DNA of 14,274 nt from Acidianus hospitalis (GCA_046533895.1 JAWDOK010000023.1:1-14274); one strand, 5' to 3'. Positions 6,308 through 13,556 are shown, numbered from the stretch's first letter. Notes: generated by a model from the letters alone, not told the origin. A program made the numbers and translations.

Positions 6308-7029
6308 AGTACACCCTCACCCCTTAAGTATGATAATAATTTATCAACAGCCTCCTCCATTTTGCCTTCTATAATAATCTTTTTCCTCTGAATAACATAA
6401 GGAGAAACGCTGACTATCTTAACTTTTGGAGCTTTATTAAAAGTCAAGCTCCTCACCGGTTTCTTTGCAGACTCTAAAATTTGTCTGACAGTAGGAATTC
6501 TAGGAGTGTTTATTTCACCAACAACCGAAATTACGGCAGGCATAGGGGCTTCTACTATTTCCGTAAGCGTTGTTAAATTCCTCTCTATTTTAACCTTATC
6601 TCCCTCAATTGAAATCGATTTTGCGTAAGACACAATAGGGTAATTTAGCATTGCTGCCAAATACGAAGGTAGAACGCTTCCGCTACTGTCAGTAGTGCTT
6701 TCTCCTGCAAGTATTATATCAGGCTTTATTTGGTTAACTTCTTCTGCAATTGCCTCAGCTGTAGTCATAACGTCCATTTCTTTCATATCAATGGAAATAA
6801 CCTCGTCAAGGCCCATTGCTAAAGCTTCCCTTATAGTTTTCCTATCCGTAATCCCTGCCGTAATGCCGTAAGCTTTTCCTCCATGTTTCTCCTTTATTCT
6901 TACAGCCTCCTCTATGGCGTTCTTATCGTAAGTGCTTATTTTATTCGGAACATTAAGGTCAAGCGAGTTCCCGCTTATCTTTATTAAAGTGTCATCAGGA
7001 ACTATTTTAAATAATGCTATAATATTCAT
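6304..7029 (-). CDS. etfB: Electron transfer flavoprotein beta subunit
   Basis: A 241-residue protein, near the usual 250. Family features include the N-terminal IIALFKIVPD strand, STYDKNAIEEAVRIKEKHGG, the EALAMGLDEVISID block, PDIILAGESTTDSSGSVLPS (nucleotide-binding region), VEAPMPAVISVVGEINTPRI and PTVRQIL near the C-terminus. It pairs with EtfA, holding AMP in ordinary ETFs or a second FAD in bifurcating ones. It is the first gene of the etfBA-fixCX operon. The ATG at 7029 is supported by a TATA box (7051-7058) centred about 26 bases upstream, giving a leaderless mRNA. The divergent acyl-CoA dehydrogenase-like gene starts 171 bases away and is a plausible electron donor. Confidence 0.94.
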   Translation of the reverse strand: MNIIALFKIVPDDTLIKISGNSLDLNVPNKISTYDKNAIEEAVRIKEKHGGKAYGITAGITDRKTIREALAMGLDEVISIDMKEMDVMTTAEAIAEEVNQIKPDIILAGESTTDSSGSVLPSYLAAMLNYPIVSYAKSISIEGDKVKIERNLTTLTEIVEAPMPAVISVVGEINTPRIPTVRQILESAKKPVRSLTFNKAPKVKIVSVSPYVIQRKKIIIEGKMEEAVDKLLSYLRGEGVL

Positions 7030-7050
7030 AAACTATAATTGCTAAAAATC

Positions 7051-7058
7051 GTTTAAAC
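7051..7058 (-). promoter_or_regulatory. TATA box of the etfBA-fixCX operon, inside a palindrome
   Basis: GTTTAAAC is centred about 26 bases before the etfB ATG. It is the core of a 10-base palindrome, CGTTTAAACG (7050-7059), and the CGTTTAA half is repeated at once (7058-7064, ACGTTTAA). A repressor binding here would block the TATA box. Confidence 0.6.
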
Positions 7059-7171
7059 GTTTAACTTTCACTGCCATTACTTTATTTAATTAATTCTTTA
7101 AAATCAACATAAATGTCAAATAAAGCCTATACTTTCTCAACTTAATTAAAACAAGAATTATATTGGTAAAT

Positions 7172-7180
7172 TATTTAAAT
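7172..7180 (+). promoter_or_regulatory. TATA box of the acyl-CoA dehydrogenase-like gene
   Basis: TATTTAAAT is centred about 25 bases before the ATG at 7201, preceded by a BRE-like GGTAAA. No Shine-Dalgarno sequence is present, which fits a leaderless mRNA. Confidence 0.6.
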
Positions 7181-7200
7181 CAACCTTCGCTCTTTCTATT

Positions 7201-8286
7201 ATGAGCGAGGAAACAGAGTTAATAATCCAGTCATCAACTGAAGTAGCAAAACAACTCGATTCAACAAGTGAGGAACAAGGAATTTTCCCTAGAAAGAACC
7301 TTGAATTATTAGCCCAACAAGGATTTATGGGAATTTTAATACCTAAACCTTACGGCATGGGTTTACCGGCAAGAGTTTTCGTTGACGTTGTTAAAAACAT
7401 TGCGAAGGTCTCACCGTCAACAGCCTGGATTTACGTAACTCATGTTGCAGCAACAATGGCCTTCAATACTTTCGCGAGTCAGTCACTAAAGGATAAGTAC
7501 ATGAACGACCTAGTTAACGGTAAGCTGTTAATTGGTGCTGCAGGAACTGAATCAGTGGGCGGTGCAATAAACGCCGTACTTAATACTACTGCAGAATTGA
7601 AAGGAGACAAATACGTAATTAATGGGAACAAGACTTTCATTACCGGAGTAGGAGAATTAGATCTTTTCATGATTATAACTAAAATTGTAGGGCAACAAAA
7701 GCCAGGAGTAATCCTAGTCGAGAAAGGACAAACGAAAGTAGGACAAAAGTTCGTTTCCTTAGGAATGAAGGGAGTATCTTGGGGAGAATTAATACTAGAG
7801 AATGCAGAAGTGAGTAAGGATAATTTCATAGTTGACGACTCCGTCAAGTTCCTAGGAGTTTTAGGCAGAGTAGGAATGTTAGGAGTTTCGGCAATATCCT
7901 TAGGCTTAGCAGAAGGTGCTTTTGAGGAGGCATTAAACCATGTTAAGAGCAGGAAATTGGGACAAAATACTCTAGGCTCTTTCGAAGGAGTACAAATTTA
8001 CTTAGCTGAGATGTCTGCAAAGATTGAGGCAATGAGGCAATTACTCTACTATGCAGCAGATCAATTAAGTACTCAGAATCCTTTACCTGCAGTGCTTAAG
8101 GCTAGAATATTCATTACTGAAAACGCTCTAGATGTAATAGATAAAGCTTTAAGAATAACTGGAGGCCACGGATTCAGCAACGCTCTTAAGATAGAGAAAT
8201 ATTATAGAGACGCAAGAGCACCGATGTTGCACTTCCAGACGTTAGAGATATCAAAGAAAGTACTGGGAGGAATACTTGTAAGCTAA
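7201..8286 (+). CDS. Acyl-CoA dehydrogenase-fold flavoprotein lacking the canonical catalytic Glu
   Basis: A 361-residue cytoplasmic FAD protein. It has the N-terminal helical domain, the FAD/substrate loop around Thr116-Glu117-Ser118, the middle beta domain (KYVINGNKTFITGVGELD), and the C-terminal helical domain with GGHGF (321-325) and KYYRDARAP (333-341). In short- and medium-chain enzymes the latter is followed by an (I/L)YEGT motif carrying the catalytic base. Here the aligned segment is MLHFQT, with Phe345 at the Glu position. The alternative Glu of isovaleryl-/long-chain-type enzymes, in the first helix of the C-terminal domain, is not evident either (VLGRVGMLGVSAISLG). It may use another base, act on an unusual substrate, or be a monooxygenase-type relative. 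Position opposite the ETF operon suggests that it donates electrons to ETF. A T-rich terminator follows. Confidence 0.85.
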   Translation: MSEETELIIQSSTEVAKQLDSTSEEQGIFPRKNLELLAQQGFMGILIPKPYGMGLPARVFVDVVKNIAKVSPSTAWIYVTHVAATMAFNTFASQSLKDKYMNDLVNGKLLIGAAGTESVGGAINAVLNTTAELKGDKYVINGNKTFITGVGELDLFMIITKIVGQQKPGVILVEKGQTKVGQKFVSLGMKGVSWGELILENAEVSKDNFIVDDSVKFLGVLGRVGMLGVSAISLGLAEGAFEEALNHVKSRKLGQNTLGSFEGVQIYLAEMSAKIEAMRQLLYYAADQLSTQNPLPAVLKARIFITENALDVIDKALRITGGHGFSNALKIEKYYRDARAPMLHFQTLEISKKVLGGILVS

Positions 8287-8288
8287 AC

Positions 8289-8308
8289 TCTTTTTATCTA
8301 TTTTTCTT
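8289..8308 (+). terminator. T-rich terminator after the acyl-CoA dehydrogenase-like gene
   Basis: Two five-T runs within 20 bases start three bases after the stop codon. This is the usual form of an archaeal intrinsic terminator and suggests that the next gene is transcribed separately. Confidence 0.55.
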
Positions 8309-8422
8309 ACGTTAGTTTTAACATAGTTAAATCCACTATTAAATAAGGGAAAATTTTACGTCGGAAAATAGCAGTTCATCTATTATGCTAACGAAGAAAT
8401 ATTTCCTGAATCTCTAATTAGA

Positions 8423-8430
8423 TTAAATAA
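8423..8430 (+). promoter_or_regulatory. TATA box of the molybdopterin oxidoreductase gene
   Basis: TTAAATAA is centred about 26 bases before the ATG at 8452. No Shine-Dalgarno sequence precedes the start, which fits a leaderless mRNA and fixes the start codon. Confidence 0.55.
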
Positions 8431-8451
8431 ACTATTAGATAAAAATAATGT

Positions 8452-10566
8452 ATGGCTTTCTTAAGATGCTACATGTGTAAAAACGCTTGCGGAATAATTG
8501 CCACAGTTGAAGGAAAGGTAGTAAGAGTTGCGGCAAATAGGAATCACCCTCAGCCGGGTATTTGCGGCAGAGGAGCAGCTGGTCCTTATTTACTTACTCA
8601 CCCAGATAGGCTTAAATCCCCTTTGATTAGGGAAGGAGATCAATTGGTTCCAACAAGTTGGGAGAAAGCTTTAGACGAAGTCACCAAAAGGCTTAAAGAA
8701 CTTTTAGACGAAGGCCATCCAGAATACCTAGCTATAACTTACCACGATTACGGTAAGGAGCTTTTAGAAAGGTTTGCAGCACTTTACGGAACACCCAACT
8801 TAATAGGCCACGAATCAGTTTGTCACGGTCCGAGGACTGTAGCTGCAGAGCTAGTTTTAGGAGCGGAAGGTCCCAGAAGTATTGACCCAGATTATCCCAA
8901 CTCTAAGTTCGTTGTATTTATAGGCAGGAATCCTTTAGAAGGCATTGTCCCTGACATAGTTAGAAGGATAGAAGAAGGAAGGAAAAAAGGAATGAAGATA
9001 GCGGTTATAGATCCTAGGAAGTCGGCAATAGCTCAAAGATATGCAGATAGGTGGATTCCTATAAGGCCTGGTACCGATACTGCTTTCCTGCTTTCCGTAA
9101 TTTATTATATGATAAAGAACGGAATGTATGACGAAGATTTCCTAAAGAAGTATAGCAATGCTTCGCTGTTAGTCTATGAGGACGATTTATCTCCTGCTAA
9201 TGAGTATTCAGATAAGTTAATCTATGAAGATCAAAAGGATGGTAGAAGAGTAGCTACAGCCTTTTACTTACTAATGAAGGAAGGGGAGAAAGTATATCCT
9301 AGACTTACTTACATTACTGGAGCTACTTACGACGACGTTAAGTACATTGCAGAAAACTTGTGGGAAAATAGACCTTCTGCGGTAATAGACGACGGTTGGC
9401 ATACTTCCTTTTCCACAGACTCGACTTATACTTGGATGTCAGCTTTCATAATTAATGCAATGATAGGTAACCTGGACAAGAAAGGAGGACTGATTTTCTC
9501 TAAAAAGCCCAGGATAAAACTCTATGAAGAGAATAAGGCTAAAGTTAAGAGGATAGATAAAATTAGGTATCCGTTAACTTACGCTGCCTTCCAGGAGGTA
9601 TATAGGGCAATACTCACCGGTAGTCCTTATCCAATAAAGGCTCTAATGGTCGTGGGGACAAACCTAGACGGTAGGGATCCAAATAGCGACCTAGTTAGGA
9701 GAGCGTTAAGCAAGTTAGACTTCCTAGTGGTAGTTGACGTTATGCCCTCAGACGTAACAGATTACGCAGACGTAGTATTGGCGGAATCTACTTATTTAGA
9801 AAGGGACGAATTGCCTTTGCCTGTAGGTTGGACTTTAGAAGCATGGATTGATATTCACCAAAAAGCCGTTGGGCCTTATTACGACACAAAGCCGTTATGG
9901 TGGATATTGTTAGAACTTGAAAGAAGGTTAGGGTTAGCAAACGATACCTTTGATTCCTTGCAGGATATGATTCTAAGCAAACTAGGAATAAACAAGGAAG
10001 AACTTTACTCAAAAGGTTGTGTAAAGATACCTACGGAAATTTACGAAGTTTATCCTTATAAAAAGGAGTTAAATACTCCGTCAGGAAAAGTTGAGATATA
10101 CTCCACAATCTTACACGAGCACGGCTACTACCCATTGCCCACTTATATAGAGAAAAACGTTATGCCTAGAGAAGACGACGAATTTTACTTAACAAGCGGC
10201 CACACTTTATATCATACCCAAGACAGCATAACCTTTGATATACCAACGCTGATAAAGTTAGCCCCAGAGAACCCAGTTACCATCAACAAGAAGAGGGCAG
10301 AAAAACTGGGAATAAAGGACAATGACGAAGTGGAACTAATTTCCTTAACAACCGGTCAAAGAGTAAGATGCAAGGTTAGAGTAACTGACGACATAAGGGA
10401 AGACACGGCCTTTACGTACTTCGGTTTTGGCAGGCATTCTAAAGGAGAAAAATTCGCTTACGGTCACGGTTTCGACGTCAATAGCTTAATAAGCGACCAA
10501 ATTACCGACCCAATTTCCGGAAGTATAGCTCAGTCCTTAAATATTGTAAAGATAAGGAAGGTATAA
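8452..10566 (+). CDS. Molybdopterin oxidoreductase (DMSO reductase superfamily), catalytic subunit, stand-alone
   Basis: A 704-residue enzyme with a bis-molybdopterin (Mo or W) active site. The N-terminal [4Fe-4S] motif is Cys6, Cys9, Cys13, Cys38 (CYMCKNACG, PGICGRG). HESVCHGP offers Cys124 as the probable metal ligand, as in formate dehydrogenase, periplasmic/assimilatory nitrate reductase and polysulfide/thiosulfate reductase types, rather than Ser or Asp. FVVFIGRNP, IDPRKSAIAQRYADRWIPIR and PGTDTAF are cofactor-binding blocks. The C-terminal molybdopterin-dinucleotide domain includes FYLTSGHTLYHTQDS and ENPVTINKKRAEKLGI. There is no Tat signal: the Fe-S motif starts at residue 6 and the promoter fixes the start. 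A cytoplasmic enzyme is therefore predicted. No iron-sulfur B subunit or membrane anchor is adjacent. The substrate is not recognisable; sulfur-compound or formate chemistry are the leading options. Confidence 0.88.
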   Translation: MAFLRCYMCKNACGIIATVEGKVVRVAANRNHPQPGICGRGAAGPYLLTHPDRLKSPLIREGDQLVPTSWEKALDEVTKRLKELLDEGHPEYLAITYHDYGKELLERFAALYGTPNLIGHESVCHGPRTVAAELVLGAEGPRSIDPDYPNSKFVVFIGRNPLEGIVPDIVRRIEEGRKKGMKIAVIDPRKSAIAQRYADRWIPIRPGTDTAFLLSVIYYMIKNGMYDEDFLKKYSNASLLVYEDDLSPANEYSDKLIYEDQKDGRRVATAFYLLMKEGEKVYPRLTYITGATYDDVKYIAENLWENRPSAVIDDGWHTSFSTDSTYTWMSAFIINAMIGNLDKKGGLIFSKKPRIKLYEENKAKVKRIDKIRYPLTYAAFQEVYRAILTGSPYPIKALMVVGTNLDGRDPNSDLVRRALSKLDFLVVVDVMPSDVTDYADVVLAESTYLERDELPLPVGWTLEAWIDIHQKAVGPYYDTKPLWWILLELERRLGLANDTFDSLQDMILSKLGINKEELYSKGCVKIPTEIYEVYPYKKELNTPSGKVEIYSTILHEHGYYPLPTYIEKNVMPREDDEFYLTSGHTLYHTQDSITFDIPTLIKLAPENPVTINKKRAEKLGIKDNDEVELISLTTGQRVRCKVRVTDDIREDTAFTYFGFGRHSKGEKFAYGHGFDVNSLISDQITDPISGSIAQSLNIVKIRKV

Positions 10567-10604
10567 GAATTGCTGTAAAATCGAATACCTACTACTTCAT
10601 AAAC

Positions 10605-10617
10605 TATTTATTTTTAA
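10605..10617 (+). terminator. T-rich terminator between convergent genes
   Basis: TATTTATTTTT lies 39 bases after the molybdopterin oxidoreductase stop codon, in the 51-base gap before the convergent glycosyltransferase gene. It fits an oligo-T archaeal terminator. Confidence 0.45.
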
Positions 10618-11346
10618 TTACCTTAAAGTTTTCAAAATAAAATCCTGAGCCTTAAGGAAAGCCCTAGTTTTTAATATCCCTTTAAATGGGGAATAATATA
10701 CTCTCAACTTAAGTAAAGATAAGAACATTAAGATTATTATCTTGAACAATTTTCTCGAAATTTTACTATCGGTCTCATCATGTATGTAACTTATTTCAAC
10801 TTCTTTTATACTATAGCCTCTCCTCTTAAATTCATAAATTAAATTTATATCAAACAAAAAGTCGTTTATTATTAAATTGTCGAGAACTGAAAGAGCCTTT
10901 TCCCTATTTACTAGCTTAACTCCAGACTGAAAATCCTTAAACTTTCTAAGGCTCGGGAAGAAAATCTTAGTTAAGATAATAAAGCTATGGTGCAAAAACC
11001 TCCTTTTCCAAGGCATGCCTATGATTCTTCGAGTTGTAATAACCAAATCGGCATCAGTAGTAATTATTTTATTTAAATCGTCACGTGTTACCGGTAAATC
11101 GGCATCAATTAATAGAATTTTTTTGTAGGACGAGAACTCTATACCTTTCTTTAACGATGCCCCCTTTCCCAACCTTTCCTTGCTTACGTAAAGTTTTGCG
11201 TTATATTCCTTTACGACCTCCGGCGTGTTATCATTTCCATCAAATACTATTATAATTTCTGACGATGAGAACCATGAGGTTAACTTGTTTAAAGTATTTC
11301 CTATCCTCTTCTCTTCATTGAATGCAGGAATCACTATAGACAGCAT
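10618..11346 (-). CDS. Family 2 glycosyltransferase (dolichyl-phosphate sugar synthase-like)
   Basis: A 242-residue GT-A-fold enzyme. SIVIPAFNEEKRI (3-15) is the classic N-terminal strand of GT2. VFDGNDNT (34-41) contacts the nucleotide, RLGKGASLKKGIE (58-70) is the conserved loop, and IDADLP (80-85) contains the Asp81-x-Asp83 metal-binding motif. DFQSGVKL (138-145) corresponds to the acceptor-side D-x-Q-x-G motif of Dpm1/Alg5-type enzymes. Such enzymes transfer glucose or mannose from a nucleotide sugar to a polyprenyl phosphate at the inner face of the membrane. The C-terminus has one hydrophobic amphipathic stretch (about 202-215) but no multi-helix membrane anchor. It is a single gene with its own promoter, convergent with the molybdoenzyme gene. 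The role is probably in lipid-linked sugar supply for protein glycosylation; the sugar is not determinable from sequence. Confidence 0.88.
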   Translation of the reverse strand: MLSIVIPAFNEEKRIGNTLNKLTSWFSSSEIIIVFDGNDNTPEVVKEYNAKLYVSKERLGKGASLKKGIEFSSYKKILLIDADLPVTRDDLNKIITTDADLVITTRRIIGMPWKRRFLHHSFIILTKIFFPSLRKFKDFQSGVKLVNREKALSVLDNLIINDFLFDINLIYEFKRRGYSIKEVEISYIHDETDSKISRKLFKIIILMFLSLLKLRVYYSPFKGILKTRAFLKAQDFILKTLR

Positions 11347-11373
11347 TTTTATATAAAAATAAGGTTAGGAAAG

Positions 11374-11381
11374 TTTATAAA
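11374..11381 (-). promoter_or_regulatory. TATA box of the glycosyltransferase gene
   Basis: TTTATAAA is centred about 31 bases before the ATG at 11346, predicting a leader of only a few bases. Confidence 0.5.
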
Positions 11382-11626
11382 GATATTTGTTAAATGCGAT
11401 TGTCTGGTTAAGGAAATAATTTGAATGATTTATACATTTCTGAATTTATAATAGTTATGGCTTAATAAGAAGAGAAAGACGTGATGCATTCGTTTTTTAA
11501 CAGAATTAGGACGGCTCAAACTTAGTTTAAAGACTCCTAAAAATAGTAGAAAAGTTAATAAGCTAGTAAATTGAAACTTCTCTATCTTATAAATTGTATA
11601 ATCCGATTTTCTTGCTATAAGGCAAG
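11382..11626. other. AT-rich non-coding stretch
   Basis: I see no credible gene, RNA gene or long repeat here. It separates the glycosyltransferase promoter from the promoter of the recombinase relic and may be old mobile-element flank. Confidence 0.4.
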
Positions 11627-11635
11627 TATATAAAA
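11627..11635 (+). promoter_or_regulatory. TATA box of the IS607 recombinase relic
   Basis: TATATAAAA is centred about 27 bases before the GTG at 11658, so the promoter of the relic appears preserved. Confidence 0.5.
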
Positions 11636-11657
11636 TTTCTGCTAACTTTTAATTATC

Positions 11658-11860
11658 GTGAAAAGATACTTGACGCATAGTGATATTGATGAGGTATTTA
11701 GCATGAGTAGGAATGAATTAGGGAAGGAAAAAATTAAGGCTATTAATGGTAGTGAGATTGAGAAGTTATTAAGCGGTGGAAAAGTTAAGCAAGTAATTTA
11801 TACAAGGGTTTCGCAAGTCAGAGAGATAATCTAGATCTGCATAGGAAATTTTCGCCTTAG
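11658..11860 (+). pseudogene. IS607-type tnpA serine recombinase, N-terminal frameshifted relic
   Basis: From a GTG, 58 codons encode KRYLTHSDIDEVFSMSRNEL, then GSEIEKLLSGGKVKQVIYTRVS, and stop at 11834. This matches the IS607 transposase layout: a MerR-like helix-turn-helix, the SEIEKLL linker and the beginning of the serine recombinase domain, whose IYxRVSS motif contains the catalytic Ser. After RVS a change of frame at about 11812-11816 continues the likeness (SQRDNLDLHRK, 11816-11848), ending at a stop at 11858-11860. The DNA-binding part is also shortened compared with the family: the WDKEGKI and GGHRRYP-type segments are missing. A full protein has about 190-210 residues, so most of the catalytic domain is lost. 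It is surely inactive. No tnpB lies beside it; the tnpB remnant at 3.3 kb is 8 kb away on the other strand. Confidence 0.8.
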
Positions 11861-11910
11861 AGAATTACTAAGTCAATAGTCTAAAGCCCAACCCTATGGC
11901 TATGACGATA

Positions 11911-12432
11911 TTAATCTTTAGACGCATTTATCAGATTTTCCAATTCTTTTTCCAATTCTTCATCCCAAAAATCGTTAAAATATTTCTTAGCATTATCGAT
12001 GACAAACTGTATTACGTTTTTTATGTCCTTTTCAACCTCTTCCTTATCTTTATAGTTAACTAAATTGGGGTCAAAACCGTTATATGAAAAAGAATGTAAA
12101 GATAGGGCTATTCTTACTACTAAACTTACGTTATAGCCTAATTTTTCAAGATCATATGAAACTCCTATAAGACCCGTTGTTGGGGCAGAATAACCTATTC
12201 TCTCATACCACTCTTTTTCCTTTTCAGGCTTATTCTGAATTATTTTATCAAAATCCTTTACAATTAATGCACTTATGAATGCCTTTATGGAAATAAAAGC
12301 TTTAGACGAGGCGTTAGTTAAAAGCCCTCTTTTCAACATTTCTAATGCCAACCTACTTTCAACTAAACTTTCCATAATTTTCATGTGGATATAAGATTTC
12401 GGATTTCCCTTGTAATCTAATACCTCGTACAC
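11911..12432 (-). CDS. PaREP1-family (HEPN-like) helical protein
   Basis: A 173-residue all-helical protein. ESLVESRLALEMLKRGLLTN followed by ASSKAFISIKAFISALIVKD is the hallmark of the PaREP1 family (PF05942), a family expanded in Pyrobaculum and Sulfolobales. TTGLIGVSYDLEKLGYNVSL and LSLHSFSYNGFDPNLVNY are its second-half signatures. The C-terminus is a charged Lys/Glu-rich helix. Arg107-x5-His113 (RIALSLH) fits the R-x4-6-H pattern of HEPN ribonucleases, but whether this family has such activity is unknown to me. The start is a GTG at 12432 with a weak TATA-like stretch (12454-12462); Met17 is an alternative, but homologs usually extend this far. It sits between a recombinase relic and an mscS pseudogene, which suits a family often found in variable regions. 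Confidence 0.8.
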   Translation of the reverse strand: MYEVLDYKGNPKSYIHMKIMESLVESRLALEMLKRGLLTNASSKAFISIKAFISALIVKDFDKIIQNKPEKEKEWYERIGYSAPTTGLIGVSYDLEKLGYNVSLVVRIALSLHSFSYNGFDPNLVNYKDKEEVEKDIKNVIQFVIDNAKKYFNDFWDEELEKELENLINASKD

Positions 12433-12507
12433 AATATTATTATTCTGATTCTCCTAATAATACGTTTTATTGGTAATTTATGATCAGTGACTTTTAGTTA
12501 TTCTTGC

Positions 12508-12951
12508 CTAGATGTTTAAAATAGCTGACTTCCTTATATGATCTCCTATTGAAATAAATCCGGTAGAAATTATAAGAATGCCTGCAAAGAAGTTTTCTAA
12601 AACCGGCTGTAAAGCTAGGCCGAAAACTAAGCCTCAAAAGTACCTCCTGCTAAAGCTTCTGCAGATGTTACTCCGAAAGTTGCTAATACCCCTATGAAAA
12701 CCAGAATGTAGCCTATATATTTTATAATGCTAGGAATTATTATTGCACCGGTACCAGTTCTTCTCCTTTCTAGGACTTCCCTTACTCCGTCAGAGAATAT
12801 TATAGTAAAATAAATTCCTCCTGCCACTATGCTAGAAGCCCTTAAAGCTAGTAAGGCTAGAAGGCCTTAATGTTTGTACAAAAGCGTTTAGAGCAAAAAG
12901 TGTGAGCACTAATAAAATACCAAGTAAAAACCATTGGTAAAACTTCAACAT
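12508..12951 (-). pseudogene. mscS-type mechanosensitive channel, frameshifted and truncated
   Basis: Three frames must be joined to read one MscS-like protein. The first frame, from the ATG at 12951, gives an N-terminal membrane helix (WFLLGILLVLTLFALNAF). An extra base near 12867 shifts to the second frame (12866-12630), which gives GLLALLALRASSIVAGGIYF, then AIIIPSIIKYIGYILVFIGV and TSAEALAGGTFE. A base lost near 12632 shifts to the third frame, giving GLVFGLALQPVLENFFAGIL and ISTGFISIGDHIR before a stop at 12508. The Gly/Ala-rich third helix and NFFAGIL are the pore signature of MscS channels. Restoring one G makes GAG-GGC-TTA, i.e. the family's EGL. The cytoplasmic beta domain (about half of a 270-300-residue protein) is absent. 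With two indels and a lost C-terminus, no functional channel is expected. A 66-codon open frame inside it (12627-12827) is not a separate gene. Confidence 0.82.
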
Positions 12952-13032
12952 AAAAAATACTTTATTATGTACAATTTATTTCTTTTCTAAAGAACTTGAA
13001 GGAAGGGCAAATAGGAACGTATAAAGGTTCTC

Positions 13033-13371
13033 CTAGGACTCTCCTATTAATATGCTCACTAAGAACGCTAAAAAAGGAGCAATGAATGAAATTATTGAGG
13101 CAGTAACTAGAAAAGCTATTGCGTAAGTTCTGGATACGAACTTATATAATATCATGAAGAGAAGTAAAGTCACTGACTCTGATATAATATAAGATATAAT
13201 AGGAAACAGGAAAAATAACTTAGTACTTCCTAAAATATGTAACATTGTTATCATTGAGATAAAAAATGAAGGAATAATCCATAATAATCCTGTTAGAATA
13301 CCTGCTAATGCGACTGCAATCGTTTTAGCTTTCATACTTAGAATACCGAAATAAGAGAATTTAAGTTTCAT
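13033..13371 (-). CDS. Small multi-pass membrane protein, unknown family
   Basis: A 112-residue, strongly hydrophobic protein with about four predicted membrane helices: roughly 17-36 (IAVALAGILTGLLWIIPSFF), 38-60, 62-80 (IISESVTLLLFMILYKF) and 84-108 (AIAFLVTASIISFIAPFLAF). The N-terminus MKLKFSYFGILSMKAK is basic, so it probably faces the cytoplasm. I do not recognise the family, and no functional motif is visible. The ATG at 13371 is chosen because TTTATA (13395-13400) is centred about 26 bases upstream, giving a leaderless mRNA; Met13 is an alternative. It stands 82 bases upstream of the mscS pseudogene on the same strand. It could be an intact orphan gene of the variable region or a shortened remnant of a longer transporter. 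Confidence 0.6.
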   Translation of the reverse strand: MKLKFSYFGILSMKAKTIAVALAGILTGLLWIIPSFFISMITMLHILGSTKLFFLFPIISYIISESVTLLLFMILYKFVSRTYAIAFLVTASIISFIAPFLAFLVSILIGES

Positions 13372-13394
13372 GAGAATTTAAAAGGCCAAGATAG

Positions 13395-13400
13395 TTTATA
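13395..13400 (-). promoter_or_regulatory. TATA box of the small membrane protein gene
   Basis: On the minus strand GGATATAAAC places TATA about 26 bases before the ATG at 13371. This supports that start over the internal Met13. Confidence 0.5.
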
Positions 13401-13556
13401 TCCTTTAGATTCACATTATTGATTGAAATAATAAACTAGTTAAAGAAATGGAGAAATCAATATAAAAACTTTAATAGACTATTTAAAAAGATAGTAATTG
13501 GATTATAATATCAGTCTGACTTCATATTAATATTTTACATTAATAGTTTACGTATT

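Noticed and set aside
7479..7847. Open frame of 122 codons on the minus strand
   Set aside because: Antisense shadow of the acyl-CoA dehydrogenase-like gene.
9788..10012. Open frame of 74 codons on the minus strand
   Set aside because: Antisense shadow of the molybdopterin oxidoreductase gene.
11658..11834. A functional 58-residue MerR-like regulator gene
   Set aside because: The recombinase likeness continues past the stop in another frame and the DNA-binding domain has lost core segments, so a relic is the better reading.
12627..12827. A separate 66-residue membrane protein gene starting with GTG
   Set aside because: It is the middle frame of the broken mscS gene; MscS likeness continues on both sides in other frames.
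12508..12951. Programmed frameshifting in mscS
   Set aside because: Two shifts of opposite sign, no slippery sequence or pseudoknot seen, and the C-terminal domain is missing anyway.
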